DNA of 5,415 bases from Bacteroidota bacterium. GTDB lineage: Bacteria; Bacteroidota; Bacteroidia; Flavobacteriales_D; Crocinitomicaceae. A program made the position numbers and the translations under genes. The stretch spans positions 1 through 5,415 of the forward strand of contig JAJRQP010000249.1 of NCBI GenBank assembly GCA_024280195.1, given 5' to 3'. This document shows positions 1 to 5,415 of the stretch, in pieces; within the stretch, counting starts at the first letter, position 1; every line of letters starts with the position of its first letter. Below the pieces are notes generated by a model. It was not told the origin of the DNA. It ran no database searches and saw only the letters and a list, made by a program, of their open reading frames with translations.

Positions 1-1523
1 ATCGTACTCTTTACATAGTAGATTCCTTTTGAGAAATCATTTTGATCGATTGAAATTATCTTAGTCGCATTATACGATTTCACCATTTCTCCCATTGAAT
101 TAAAAATTTTAATTTCAGTAGGTTCAGTGTTATATTCAATTTGAACGTTAATTTCACCGTATTTAATCTTCGCAAAAGAAGAAATCGAATGATCTATTAT
201 TTCTGCAGTGTTGGTAACGAGAAACTCATAACATCCAATGTCAATTACTCCTCCTTGAGGCCTTTGATTATCATCTATGTCAACTGTTGGTGCAAAATAA
301 TTCGTTCCTGCGTCGATGGCTGTAGAAGTAGATATTAAGTGAAAATTCAATGAGGGGGCATCGATGAAATGGTTGCTATAATCTGCGCTCGTTGGAATGA
401 TTAGGTTATTATTAACTGTCCCTATGCCATTGTCATTCTGCATTGCATTGCAAATGTTGTTATAAATATAGTTTCCTGAAGAAGGCGAGCCATTTTTGTG
501 AGCAGCAATCTTAATCCAAGCTGGACCATAAACTGGATTACTCTGAGGGTCTAGTGGATCAACAGGAGTAATGTCATAATTATCAATGACCGTGTTATTG
601 ATAATTTTACAATCTAATGCGCCGAGAAGGGTAATGCCGTGCCAATGATCTGTAATAATCAAGTTGTTCTCAATGGTCCAATTCTCATAAAACCCATCAA
701 AACATCCCATACCTTGCATTGAACCTCTAAATTGTCGAGTTGTATCTGTTGCGCAAATAATTGTATTCTTATTGAAAACAACATTTCTGATCGTGTCATT
801 CGTGAATGATTGAAAACCATCGTAATGATTTTCGGCATACGTGTAAACAATGATATTATCCATAATCGTATTTCCAGTGTACTGGCTATCATTTGCATTA
901 CCTCTTATTCCGTCAATCGCGAAATTTTGAATAGAATTATTCATGCAGAATGTAGAATCAGCATCATTAATTATTCCGATTTGAATATTGCGAATGGTAT
1001 TGTTTTGTAGAATATGATTGTTTCCTCTTGCCCAGATTCCAGAGCATGTTTTTGTTCGCCAATCATCACGTGTCCATGAAGAAGCATCAGCTATCGATTG
1101 AAGGGTGCAATTCTCAATGATAATATGGTCACAATTGGCAAAAATATCGACAAGCCTATATGGAAAAGGGGCTGTATTGATTAATTCAAAAGTAAGTCCA
1201 TCTATTCTCCAAAAGTTTGCTGATGAACTGGATCCAAAATAAATACGAGTACAGCTTGGTGTGTGTCCAACTTCGGCTTGAATTGTTACATAGTCTGTGT
1301 TGATTCCATTCACCTTTGGGAAACCGTGATTTCCATCTCTGCAAATGATCGTATCGCCAGAATTAAATGATTGGGTATTGAGTACTTCTTCTAATGTAGA
1401 CCAAGGGGAAATTGATGTTCCAGGGTTCGTTATGTTGCCATTTATGGGGTCTACATAGTAGTTTGCAGAGAAACCAAAAGAGAAAAAAAGAACTGATAGA
1501 AATGTAAGAAAGTAGTGAGTCAT
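1..1523 (-). CDS. Secreted right-handed beta-helix protein with putative C-terminal T9SS sorting domain (3' end outside window)
   Basis: The minus-strand frame starting at the ATG at 1523-1521 is open to the window edge, giving 507 residues; the C-terminus is missing, probably by only about ten residues. Residues 1-20 form a Sec signal peptide (MTHYFLTFLSVLFFSFGFSA), followed by YYVDP, a common opening for parallel beta-helix proteins. Residues about 110-375 hold irregular Asn/Ile-rich rungs such as IIIENCTL, HILQNNTIRN, WTIENNLIIT and CKIINNTVIDN, typical of PbH1 repeats. Residues 402-434 contain AIDAG, then DDNQRP and DIGCYEF, resembling the 'choice-of-anchor Q' pattern (usually DIGAYE). 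Residues about 450-507 (EIKIFNSMGEMV, then DFSKGIYYV) match the type A T9SS sorting domain, so export across the outer membrane and surface attachment or release are inferred. Such folds often bind or cleave polysaccharides (polysaccharide lyases and relatives), but I see no assignable catalytic residues and the substrate is unknown. No Shine-Dalgarno sequence is visible, as is usual in this phylum. It lies 96 bp after the preceding same-strand gene. Confidence 0.88.
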   Translation of the reverse strand, partial: MTHYFLTFLSVLFFSFGFSANYYVDPINGNITNPGTSISPWSTLEEVLNTQSFNSGDTIICRDGNHGFPKVNGINTDYVTIQAEVGHTPSCTRIYFGSSSSANFWRIDGLTFELINTAPFPYRLVDIFANCDHIIIENCTLQSIADASSWTRDDWRTKTCSGIWARGNNHILQNNTIRNIQIGIINDADSTFCMNNSIQNFAIDGIRGNANDSQYTGNTIMDNIIVYTYAENHYDGFQSFTNDTIRNVVFNKNTIICATDTTRQFRGSMQGMGCFDGFYENWTIENNLIITDHWHGITLLGALDCKIINNTVIDNYDITPVDPLDPQSNPVYGPAWIKIAAHKNGSPSSGNYIYNNICNAMQNDNGIGTVNNNLIIPTSADYSNHFIDAPSLNFHLISTSTAIDAGTNYFAPTVDIDDNQRPQGGVIDIGCYEFLVTNTAEIIDHSISSFAKIKYGEINVQIEYNTEPTEIKIFNSMGEMVKSYNATKIISIDQNDFSKGIYYVKST

Positions 1524-1619
1524 ATTTTTTTAATTGAAGAATTAAAAAGCACAAATAATTTTCAACATACACTATTCTGTTGAGAAAATACGAAGTTGTT
1601 TTAAAAATCAAAAAGAAAA

Positions 1620-2324
1620 CTAATACTGTTCGTCTTCTTTTTCGTCTTCTTTTGGATCATTCTCTTTGTAGTCAAAAGTGAATTTAATGGTTGCATCTAT
1701 CATACCTTGAAACCAAAATCCAGTCATTCCTTTATTCTTAGGCATATTCTTATCCCATGATATCTCAACACCCCAAGAATTCAAATGTCCAGTAGTTGGT
1801 TTCCCCTCTGTTTTATCAATATAAAGTATTTCTTTTGTTTCAATTTTGAACCAAACAAAATACCCATGTACTTTTGAAATTTCATATTTATTGAAACACT
1901 CAATAATATATACTAGACCAATTCCATCATTTTCGCTATCAAAATTACTAATGTGATTTTCAATATCATTGTAGTTGATTGAATGTCTAGTGGATGATAT
2001 CCAGTTTGATTCATTATAATTATCAGATACATTGTTGGTGAATTCAAAATCTTTATATACCTTTTTTAGTGAAAGTAGGCGAGCCATTTTTACATTCGTG
2101 AAATAATTTCGGTATTGCGTATTCCAAGCATAGATATATTTCATCAGTTTTTCTTCTTGACCATTTTTTTTTCTGTTGGCAAGTTTAAAAAGACTAAAAT
2201 CAGCTCCAAACCACGTAATTGTATCTGTTGAATAAATTTTTGGGTTAATTTCTTCGGCTTCTATTTGAGAAAATGAAATGAATGAAGAAAGAATGAAAAG
2301 GAATACAATGACTATATGTTTCAT
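1620..2324 (-). CDS. Secreted protein of unknown function, paralogue of the gene immediately upstream
   Basis: This encodes 234 residues with a clear Sec signal peptide (MKHIVIVFLFILSSFISFSQ, cleavage near residue 19 or 20), so it is probably periplasmic or exported. I cannot name a function. The mature part aligns with the product of 2325-2948: GADF (40-43) matches GLDF, a tryptophan-containing helix follows (AWN), then GLVYIIECFNK (ending at 146) matches the neighbour's segment ending VESFNK, then a beta segment ending in EILYIDKTEGKP (to 176) and NSW (182-184). After this shared core it has its own extension with WFQGMIDATIKFTFDY and a strongly acidic tail (DPKEDEKEDEQY). Its ATG directly follows the TAG stop of the upstream gene with no spacer, so the two are surely co-transcribed and may be translationally coupled. 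No transmembrane segment is seen apart from the signal peptide. No known catalytic motif is visible. Confidence 0.85.
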   Translation of the reverse strand: MKHIVIVFLFILSSFISFSQIEAEEINPKIYSTDTITWFGADFSLFKLANRKKNGQEEKLMKYIYAWNTQYRNYFTNVKMARLLSLKKVYKDFEFTNNVSDNYNESNWISSTRHSINYNDIENHISNFDSENDGIGLVYIIECFNKYEISKVHGYFVWFKIETKEILYIDKTEGKPTTGHLNSWGVEISWDKNMPKNKGMTGFWFQGMIDATIKFTFDYKENDPKEDEKEDEQY

Positions 2325-2948
2325 CTATTTTGATTTAAATTCATCTGCTCTTTTTTCAATTTGAGAAACAATATCATAAACAGCTCTTGCCCAATAGTTT
2401 ACTTGACCTCCACCGCCAGGTTTACCGACCATTTTCTCCATGTAAATTACTTCGTTGTCAGGAAGACTAATAAATGTAACCCAAATGTGAGCTTCTCCTT
2501 TCAGCTTATTGAAACTTTCAACAACAAACGATACCGCTAACCCTTCTTTTTCAAAAGGAGTGTATGTTGAAACTGTTTCAGTAACCTGTTCTTTAGTTAG
2601 TTGGAAATCTTCATCTGTTACATTTCTATATGTGTTAACTTCTTTATTTCTCTTTAAGAAATAATTGATACTGTTGTAGTAGTATTTATCTTTTAAACCA
2701 AAGGCATCTTGTAAAGAATATTTTCTAGGTTCTGTCGCAAAAAAGCGATTCCAGCTTTTGATAGCATGATTTTTTAATCCTTCAGGATTACTGAATGCAT
2801 TTTTCCCTATAAATTTACTTTGAGTAAAGTCAAGCCCTAACAACACAACCTGTGTTTTGTTAGAGAAAAAATCTTTCATAGTTTGACTGTACGAACAGTT
2901 AGCTATTAATGATATTGCTAGTAATAGTATAAATTTCATCATTGACAT
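2325..2948 (-). CDS. Secreted protein of unknown function, first of a tandem paralogous pair
   Basis: This encodes up to 207 residues. The first ATG (2948-2946) gives MSMMKF; the third or fourth codon, also ATG, would give the more usual signal-peptide start MKF, so the true start may be 2942 or 2939. The signal peptide ends near residue 21 or 22 (ANCSYSQ). The Cys at 18 is preceded by Asn, which does not fit a lipobox, so I do not call it a lipoprotein. The mature domain holds GLDF (38-41), a tryptophan helix (SWNRFF), a hydrophobic strand running into VESFNK (143-148), a strand pair ending in VIYMEKMVGKPGGGG (to 181), NYW (184-186) and a C-terminal amphipathic helix. It resembles a family of small secreted Bacteroidota proteins that I recall only as hypothetical; no role is known to me. 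A terminator-like hairpin ends 9 nt before the start codon, and there is no recognisable -7 box between the preceding gene and this one. Confidence 0.85.
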   Translation of the reverse strand: MSMMKFILLLAISLIANCSYSQTMKDFFSNKTQVVLLGLDFTQSKFIGKNAFSNPEGLKNHAIKSWNRFFATEPRKYSLQDAFGLKDKYYYNSINYFLKRNKEVNTYRNVTDEDFQLTKEQVTETVSTYTPFEKEGLAVSFVVESFNKLKGEAHIWVTFISLPDNEVIYMEKMVGKPGGGGQVNYWARAVYDIVSQIEKRADEFKSK

Positions 2949-2957
2949 GGTTTAAAT

Positions 2958-2990
2958 AAAAAAAGAGCACATTACCTGTGCTCTTTTTTT
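2958..2990 (-). terminator. Strong hairpin resembling an intrinsic terminator, possibly an attenuator
   Basis: A perfect 13-bp inverted repeat (AAAAAAAGAGCAC / GTGCTCTTTTTTT) encloses a 7-nt loop. Read on the minus strand it begins 10 nt after the stop codon of the gene at 3001-3603 and ends in seven T residues, which is the form of a Rho-independent terminator. The repeat is symmetric, with an A-run on one side and a T-run on the other, so it would work in either direction. The oddity is its place: only 9 nt separate it from the ATG of the next minus-strand gene, leaving no room for a separate promoter. Partial read-through (attenuation) or a role as an mRNA-stabilising or processing hairpin are the alternatives. 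Confidence 0.85.
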
Positions 2991-3000
2991 AATGTATATA

Positions 3001-3603
3001 TTATTTCTTAAGTCTTTTAGCAATGTATCCAGACAGTCTCCTTCCAGCGGCTAAATAAGCTACTTTAACTCTGTCAGAAACAGCGTAAGCATCATCTTCA
3101 CCATAAACTTTATTCATTACGATTTGAGAAATGATATTGTCTTGGTCTGCAGTTTCTACAAAAATCATTTCAAAATCAACAATTGCATTAGCATTTGAAA
3201 TACCAATGTTAAAACCAGGTTCTATTCTTGTCGTTTTAACAATTATAGTTATTGGAGCATCATCACCTTCAGTTACTTGAATTCCAATTTTACCTAATTT
3301 CTTTGTAAAAATATTTTTAAACATAGGTTCATAAATAGAAAGTTTTCCTTTCTCCCAAGATGCTTTCCATTCGTCACCTTTACCTTTTTTCTTTGCATTT
3401 TTATCGGAAACTTTTTTAGCGACATAATCTTCTTCAGTCATGTTTTTACCAACAGTCATCCCTTCATATGTAAAAATGATATTTAAACTCTTCTCTCCTT
3501 TTAAAAAAGAAAAGTCTGCATCCTTTGCTCTTGTGCTTCTTTGTGCTGATACACTTGTTACAACCAATGTAATAATGCTAAATAATAATCCAATTTTCTT
3601 CAT
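3001..3603 (-). CDS. Secreted basic protein of unknown function (200 aa)
   Basis: The start ATG at 3603-3601 gives a classic flavobacterial signal peptide (MKKIGLLFSIITLVVTSVSA, then Q), so the product is probably periplasmic or exported. I do not recognise a named family with certainty. The visible order is: a short beta segment (LNIIFTYEGMTVGK, 40-53); a Lys-rich stretch leading to KGKGDEWKASWEKGK, with Trp79 and Trp83, and then YEPMF (91-95); a beta strand (PITIIVKTTRIEPG); a second beta pair (AIVDFEMIFVETAD followed by NIISQIVMNKVYGED); and a C-terminal helix (VAYLAAGRRLSGYIAKRLKK). This strand, Trp-helix, strand, strand-pair, helix order is the same as in the two proteins encoded downstream, although direct sequence identity is low. 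By pattern it might belong to the broad DUF4136/DUF4410-like periplasmic fold; that is inference only. It is the first gene of the minus-strand group and diverges from grpE. Confidence 0.85.
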   Translation of the reverse strand: MKKIGLLFSIITLVVTSVSAQRSTRAKDADFSFLKGEKSLNIIFTYEGMTVGKNMTEEDYVAKKVSDKNAKKKGKGDEWKASWEKGKLSIYEPMFKNIFTKKLGKIGIQVTEGDDAPITIIVKTTRIEPGFNIGISNANAIVDFEMIFVETADQDNIISQIVMNKVYGEDDAYAVSDRVKVAYLAAGRRLSGYIAKRLKK

Positions 3604-3623
3604 CTTTTGTTCTTTAGTTTTCT

Positions 3624-3631
3624 CAAAAATA
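3624..3631 (-). promoter_or_regulatory. Candidate -7 promoter box for the minus-strand gene at 3603
   Basis: Read on the minus strand this is TATTTTTG, a full match to the Bacteroidota -7 consensus TANNTTTG. It ends 20 nt before the ATG at 3603, predicting a leader of roughly 14 nt. No TTG is found at the expected -33 distance, and the surrounding sequence is very AT-rich, so a chance match is possible. Confidence 0.4.
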
Positions 3632-3660
3632 ATTAATTTAACTTTAGAAGCGTGTTTTTT

Positions 3661-3686
3661 TTTAGTTAAAACTAAATAATAGTTTT
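3661..3686. repeat. Overlapping AT-rich inverted repeats in the divergent intergenic region
   Basis: TTTAGTT (3661-3667) and AACTAAA (3670-3676) form a 7-bp dyad with a 2-bp centre. The right half overlaps a second dyad, AAAACTA (3668-3674) with TAGTTTT (3680-3686) around a 5-nt centre. A run of nine T residues (3655-3663) precedes and partly overlaps it. It lies about 60 bp upstream of the minus-strand start codon. It could be a protein-binding site, but low sequence complexity makes chance likely. Confidence 0.3.
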
Positions 3687-3729
3687 ACTTACTTATCTCT
3701 GCCATCTTTACACACTTGTCATAAATTCT

Positions 3730-3761
3730 CTGCCAACCTGTCTTGTTTCCTTTATTGGCAG
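3730..3761. repeat. Inverted repeat CTGCCAA-N18-TTGGCAG at the grpE promoter (possible operator)
   Basis: A perfect 7-bp dyad has its right arm directly touching the TATCTTTG -7 box of grpE and its arms spanning the spacer and the -33 position. A further direct copy of the left arm with its flank (TCTCTGCCA) lies at 3696-3704, against 3727-3735, 31 bp upstream and on the same DNA face if three helical turns are assumed. Position and symmetry suit a repressor or activator site, but it is not the CIRCE element bound by HrcA, and no regulator is known to me for this motif. Confidence 0.4.
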
Positions 3762-3769
3762 TATCTTTG
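3743..3769 (+). promoter_or_regulatory. Putative Bacteroidota-type promoter of grpE-dnaJ
   Basis: TATCTTTG at 3762-3769 fits the Bacteroidota primary sigma factor -7 consensus TANNTTTG exactly. TTG at 3743-3745 is a candidate -33 element; the 16-nt gap is slightly shorter than usual. Transcription would begin near 3775-3777, giving a leader of about 23 nt before the ATG at 3799. No Shine-Dalgarno sequence is present, as is normal for this phylum. Confidence 0.6.
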
Positions 3770-3798
3770 TCTTCTCGAAAGCAATAAAATTGAGCAAA

Positions 3799-4353
3799 AT
3801 GAAAGAAGATAAAGAGCAAAACGAAGAAACGGTAAACAATACGGAAGAAATGAACAATGAGAATACTGATTCTCAAGAAAATTCTGAAGTAACGGAAGAA
3901 GTGAAATCTGAGCCAACTGCAGAGGAAAAATATGCTGAGTTGAATAATAAATACTTAAGAATTCACGCAGAATTTGATAACTACCGTAAGAGAACGAACA
4001 AGGAGAAAATTGATATCATTGGAAATGCAAGTGCTTCTGTTTTGAAGGATATGATTCCAGTAATTGATGATTTTGAAAGAGCAATTTTGAACAACAAAGA
4101 AGTAGACGACGCAACGAGTATTAAGCAAGGTTTTGAGTTGATTTACAATAAATTTGTTAATACATTAAAATCGAGAGGGTTGACACCAATGGATTCTATT
4201 GGACAAGATTTTAACCCAGATATTCACGAAGCAATTGCAAATGTTCCTGCTCCAAAAAAGAAGCAAAAAGGGAAGGTGATTGATGCAGTAGAGAAAGGCT
4301 ACACTTTGAATGATAAAGTGATTCGTTTTGCGAAAGTTGTTGTTGGACAATAA
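3799..4353 (+). CDS. grpE: GrpE, nucleotide exchange factor of DnaK
   Basis: GrpE is a cytoplasmic homodimer that releases ADP from DnaK (Hsp70) so that ATP can bind and the substrate leaves. The 184-residue product is of normal length. Residues 1-40 are a disordered acidic tail rich in Glu and Asn. Residues about 41-85 form the long dimerising helix (KYAELNNKYLRIHAEFDNYRKR), followed by the helical-bundle segment with DDFERA (90-95). The C-terminal beta domain contains FNPDIHEA (138-145) and the family signature KGKVIDAVEKGYTLNDKVIR, running into FAKVVVG (158-183). I chose the ATG at 3799; an in-frame TTG at 3790 would add three residues (MSK) but is a less likely start. dnaJ follows after 21 bp on the same strand, so the two form one operon. 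A promoter and dyad repeats lie just upstream. Confidence 0.97.
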   Translation: MKEDKEQNEETVNNTEEMNNENTDSQENSEVTEEVKSEPTAEEKYAELNNKYLRIHAEFDNYRKRTNKEKIDIIGNASASVLKDMIPVIDDFERAILNNKEVDDATSIKQGFELIYNKFVNTLKSRGLTPMDSIGQDFNPDIHEAIANVPAPKKKQKGKVIDAVEKGYTLNDKVIRFAKVVVGQ

Positions 4354-4374
4354 AAATATTACATACAAAAGAGT

Positions 4375-5415
4375 ATGAGTGAAAAAAGAGATTATTACGA
4401 GGTTTTAGGTGTTTCAAAGAATGCTACGGCAACTGAAATTAAGAAAGCCTATCGTAAATTAGCATTGAAATATCATCCTGATAAGAATGAAGGTGATGCT
4501 ACGGCTGAAGATAAATTCAAGGAAGCTGCTGAGGCGTATGAGATATTAAGCAATGCTGAGAAAAAGCAACGATACGATCAATTTGGTCACGCAGGAATGG
4601 GTGGCGGAGCTGGTGGTTTTGGCGGCGGAATGGACATGGACGACATCTTCTCACAATTCGGCGATATTTTCGGCGGTGGTGGCGGTGGTTTTGGTGGTGG
4701 AAGCTTTGGTGGCGGACGAGGTCGTGCTAGAGTTGTTCGCGGAACTAACCTTCGTGTGAAAATGAAATTGACTTTGCAAGAAATTGCAGAGGGTGTTCAC
4801 AAGAAAATCAAAGTTAATAAGTTGGTTAATGCCGACGGAGTGACATACAAAGATTGTCAAACATGTAACGGAACGGGTCGTATTACACGAGTTGCACAAA
4901 CATTCTTGGGAGCAATGCAAACGCAATCTGCTTGTAATGCTTGTCAAGGTGCCGGTAAAATGATTGATAAGAAACCTTCTGGTGCAGATGCACATGGATT
5001 AATTCGTAAGGAAGAGGTGATTGAAATCGATATTCCTGCAGGAGTTGAAGATGGAATGCAACTAAGCGTTTCTGGAAAAGGAAATGCAGGTCCATTTGAC
5101 GGAATTTCGGGAGATTTAATTGTAGTGATTGAAGAAAAACACGATGAGAATCTTCGCAGAGATGGCGAACATTTACACTACGATGCCTATGTGAATTTTG
5201 TAGATGCTGTTTTGGGAGAGTCAATTGAAATCCCAACAGTTAGCGGTAAAGCAAAAATTAAAATAGAACCAGGAACGCAAAGCGGAAAAGTTCTTCGCTT
5301 GAAAGGGAAAGGCTTACCTGTTCTACAAGGATATGGGAAAGGAGATTTGTTCGTACATATCAATGTTTGGACGCCTAAGAAGGTCTCTAAAGAAGAAAAA
5401 GCAATTCTTGAGAAA
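4375..5415 (+). CDS. dnaJ: DnaJ (Hsp40) co-chaperone with only two of the four zinc motifs (3' end outside window)
   Basis: DnaJ delivers unfolded proteins to DnaK and stimulates its ATPase. The window holds 347 residues, with perhaps 20-30 missing at the C-terminus. The J-domain spans residues 5-70, with the essential HPD at 34-36 and the QRYDQFGH end. A Gly/Phe-rich linker (71-123) includes MDMDDIFSQFGDIFGG and long GGT/GGC glycine runs. The cysteine-rich region keeps CQTCNGTG (161-168) and CNACQGAG (187-194), the equivalents of motifs 2 and 3. Where motif 1 should be there is KLVNADGVTYKD (149-160), and where motif 4 should be there is KPSGADAHGLI (200-210), both without cysteine. The substrate-binding C-terminal domains follow (IPAGVEDGMQLSVSGKGN; GTQSGKVLRLKGKGLP; GDLFVHINVWTP). 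It is therefore a class A (type I) DnaJ by layout, with one zinc site instead of two. The frame is intact, so it is not a broken gene. Confidence 0.97.
   Translation, partial: MSEKRDYYEVLGVSKNATATEIKKAYRKLALKYHPDKNEGDATAEDKFKEAAEAYEILSNAEKKQRYDQFGHAGMGGGAGGFGGGMDMDDIFSQFGDIFGGGGGGFGGGSFGGGRGRARVVRGTNLRVKMKLTLQEIAEGVHKKIKVNKLVNADGVTYKDCQTCNGTGRITRVAQTFLGAMQTQSACNACQGAGKMIDKKPSGADAHGLIRKEEVIEIDIPAGVEDGMQLSVSGKGNAGPFDGISGDLIVVIEEKHDENLRRDGEHLHYDAYVNFVDAVLGESIEIPTVSGKAKIKIEPGTQSGKVLRLKGKGLPVLQGYGKGDLFVHINVWTPKKVSKEEKAILEK

Noticed and set aside
141..1010. Small frames on both strands within the beta-helix region
   Set aside because: Shadows of the 507-codon minus-strand frame, which I checked codon by codon and found free of stops.
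1550..1557. TATTTGTG on the minus strand as a promoter for the beta-helix gene
   Set aside because: Only seven of eight bases fit the -7 consensus in a very AT-rich gap, and no TTG lies at a suitable -33 distance, so I did not annotate it.
1363..1611. Minus-strand 82-aa frame overlapping the start of the beta-helix gene
   Set aside because: Out of frame with the beta-helix gene, which has a signal peptide and domain structure throughout; the alternative product has no recognisable feature.
2886..2900. Possible lipobox (LIANC) in the signal peptide of the 207-aa protein
   Set aside because: Asn at the -1 position does not fit a lipobox, and a normal signal peptidase I site (SYSQ) follows directly.
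3685..3876. Minus-strand 63-aa reading frame ending in a plausible-looking peptide (GWQRIYDKCVKMAEISK)
   Set aside because: Its first half is antisense to the GrpE N-terminus and its second half covers the grpE promoter region; the start is inside grpE and no upstream promoter is seen. A protein search of the last 30 residues could overturn this.
4600..4730. Glycine-codon repeats as a possible tandem repeat element
   Set aside because: This is the normal Gly/Phe-rich linker of DnaJ; the GGT/GGC runs reflect amino acid composition.
4651..5236. Two overlapping antisense frames (114 and 117 aa) within dnaJ
   Set aside because: They lie opposite an intact, strongly conserved dnaJ and their translations are low-complexity Ser/Thr/Leu/His/Gln-rich, typical of antisense to coding DNA.
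1..5415. CRISPR arrays, tRNA or rRNA genes, insertion sequences, phage genes
   Set aside because: I saw no regularly spaced repeats, tRNA- or rRNA-like sequences, transposase motifs or terminal inverted repeats with target duplications anywhere in the window.

Overview
The window looks like chromosomal DNA from a low-GC member of the Bacteroidota, most likely the order Flavobacteriales. Four things point there: a protein whose C-terminus resembles a type IX secretion (T9SS) sorting domain, signal peptides ending in S-x-S-Q or S-A-Q, a perfect Bacteroidota-type -7 promoter box (TATCTTTG) with no Shine-Dalgarno sequences, and a DnaJ with an unusual two-motif zinc region that I associate with flavobacterial DnaJ. 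The family-level assignment is open.

Layout. The left two thirds reads on the minus strand. From right to left it holds a 200-aa secreted protein (3001-3603), a strong hairpin (2958-2990), two abutting genes for related secreted proteins (2325-2948 and 1620-2324), and a large secreted right-handed beta-helix protein (start at 1523, running off the left edge). The right third reads on the plus strand: grpE (3799-4353), then dnaJ (4375 to the right edge, incomplete). The two blocks diverge from a roughly 195-bp AT-rich intergenic region (3604-3798), which carries a promoter for grpE, a candidate promoter for the minus-strand genes and several inverted repeats.

How the genes relate. GrpE is the nucleotide exchange factor and DnaJ the J-domain co-chaperone of the DnaK (Hsp70) cycle, so the right side is an ordinary two-gene chaperone operon. 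The three small minus-strand proteins have no function I can name. All have Sec signal peptides. Two are clear paralogues of each other, and the third shows the same general order of structural elements, so this looks like a small periplasmic or surface protein module. The beta-helix protein is probably a T9SS-exported surface or extracellular protein, with no visible functional tie to its neighbours.

Most worth checking: the matched loss of zinc motifs 1 and 4 in DnaJ, the uncharacterised secreted-protein cluster, the terminator-like hairpin only 9 nt before the start of the second gene in that cluster, and the CTGCCA repeats around the grpE promoter.
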